Of a stretch of 14,534 nucleotides of DNA, positions 14,411 through 14,534 are shown in pieces (position 1 is the stretch's first letter; each line of letters starts with the position of its first letter). The DNA comes from Burkholderiaceae bacterium (GTDB taxonomy: Bacteria > Pseudomonadota > Gammaproteobacteria > Burkholderiales > Burkholderiaceae_D), in contig JAISIS010000075.1 in assembly GCA_031261905.1 (NCBI GenBank), forward strand, positions 1 to 14,534. Direction: 5' to 3'. The notes under the pieces are model-generated. The model saw only the letters and a list, made by a program, of their open reading frames with translations. It did not search any database and was not told the origin of the DNA. Position numbers and translations under genes: made by a program.

Positions 14411-14534
14411 AGGCGATCCGGAAAAAATACCGACTCCTCAACTGTATCATGAGCCTGAGGCGCTACTCAATAACACACCGCAAAAAAATCCCCCGTAAAC
14501 ACCTGAGCCGTCGATGATCTGTTACGGCATGAAC

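Noticed and set aside
14411..14534. Promoter and further gene in the right-hand edge
   Set aside because: A TTGAGT/GATACA pair with a 16-base spacer on the minus strand is too poor a match to call. The ATG at 14529 leaves only two codons before the edge, so nothing can be said of it.
1..14534. Search for mobile elements, CRISPR arrays, tRNA genes and defence-type genes
   Set aside because: I saw no transposase, integrase, regular spaced repeats, tRNA-like folds or toxin-antitoxin pairs. The genes are intact, in conserved order and similar in base use, so there is no sign of an inserted novel system.

Overview
The window is almost entirely a flagellar basal-body, rod, hook and hook-junction locus. 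Eleven genes run leftward on the minus strand in the order flgB-C-D-E-F-G-H-I-J-K-L (11972 down to 1221). Diverging from them on the plus strand is flgA-flgM-flgN (12188 to 13906). Two non-flagellar genes flank the locus: the 3' part of a HlyD-type type I secretion adaptor at the left edge (1-1025, plus), and a small exported Sel1-repeat protein at the right edge (13970-14410, minus). This layout (flgBCDEFGHIJKL against flgAMN, a bifunctional FlgJ with a C-terminal muramidase, and P- and L-ring genes) is that of a Gram-negative proteobacterium. The protein sequences and the moderately GC-rich base use look most like a betaproteobacterium of the Burkholderiales. That placement comes from pattern recognition, not from a database search; nothing finer than order level is supported.

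Layout. 1-1025: HlyD-family adaptor, truncated by the window edge. 1026-1220: convergent gap with two hairpins, one a clear minus-strand terminator for the flg transcript. 1221-4459: flgL and flgK (hook-filament junction). 4460-4535: gap with a hairpin just after the flgJ stop. 4536-8169: flgJ, flgI, flgH and flgG (muramidase/rod cap, P ring, L ring, distal rod). 8203-11066: flgF, flgE and flgD (proximal rod, hook, hook cap). 11121-11972: flgC and flgB (proximal rod). 11973-12187: divergent control region with a candidate FlhDC-type box and two symmetric -10-like hexamers. 12188-13906: flgA, then flgM behind a near-perfect sigma-28 promoter, then flgN. 13907-14534: Sel1-repeat gene and flanking sequence.

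The genes form one assembly pathway. FlgB, C, F and G build the rod, and FlgJ caps it and cuts peptidoglycan. FlgI, chaperoned by FlgA, makes the P ring and FlgH the L ring. FlgE polymerises under the FlgD cap, and FlgK and FlgL join hook to filament after delivery by the FlgN chaperone. FlgM holds sigma-28 inactive until the hook is finished. The sigma-28 promoter in front of flgM gives the usual feedback wiring.

All genes look intact apart from the edge-truncated hlyD. I see no insertion sequence, tRNA, rRNA, CRISPR array or attachment site, and no gene-free stretch longer than 300 bases. I found no sign of an undescribed multi-gene system. The points worth a second look are regulatory (the divergent flgB/flgA region and the intra-operon hairpins), the enlarged variable region of FlgL, and the two flanking non-flagellar genes.
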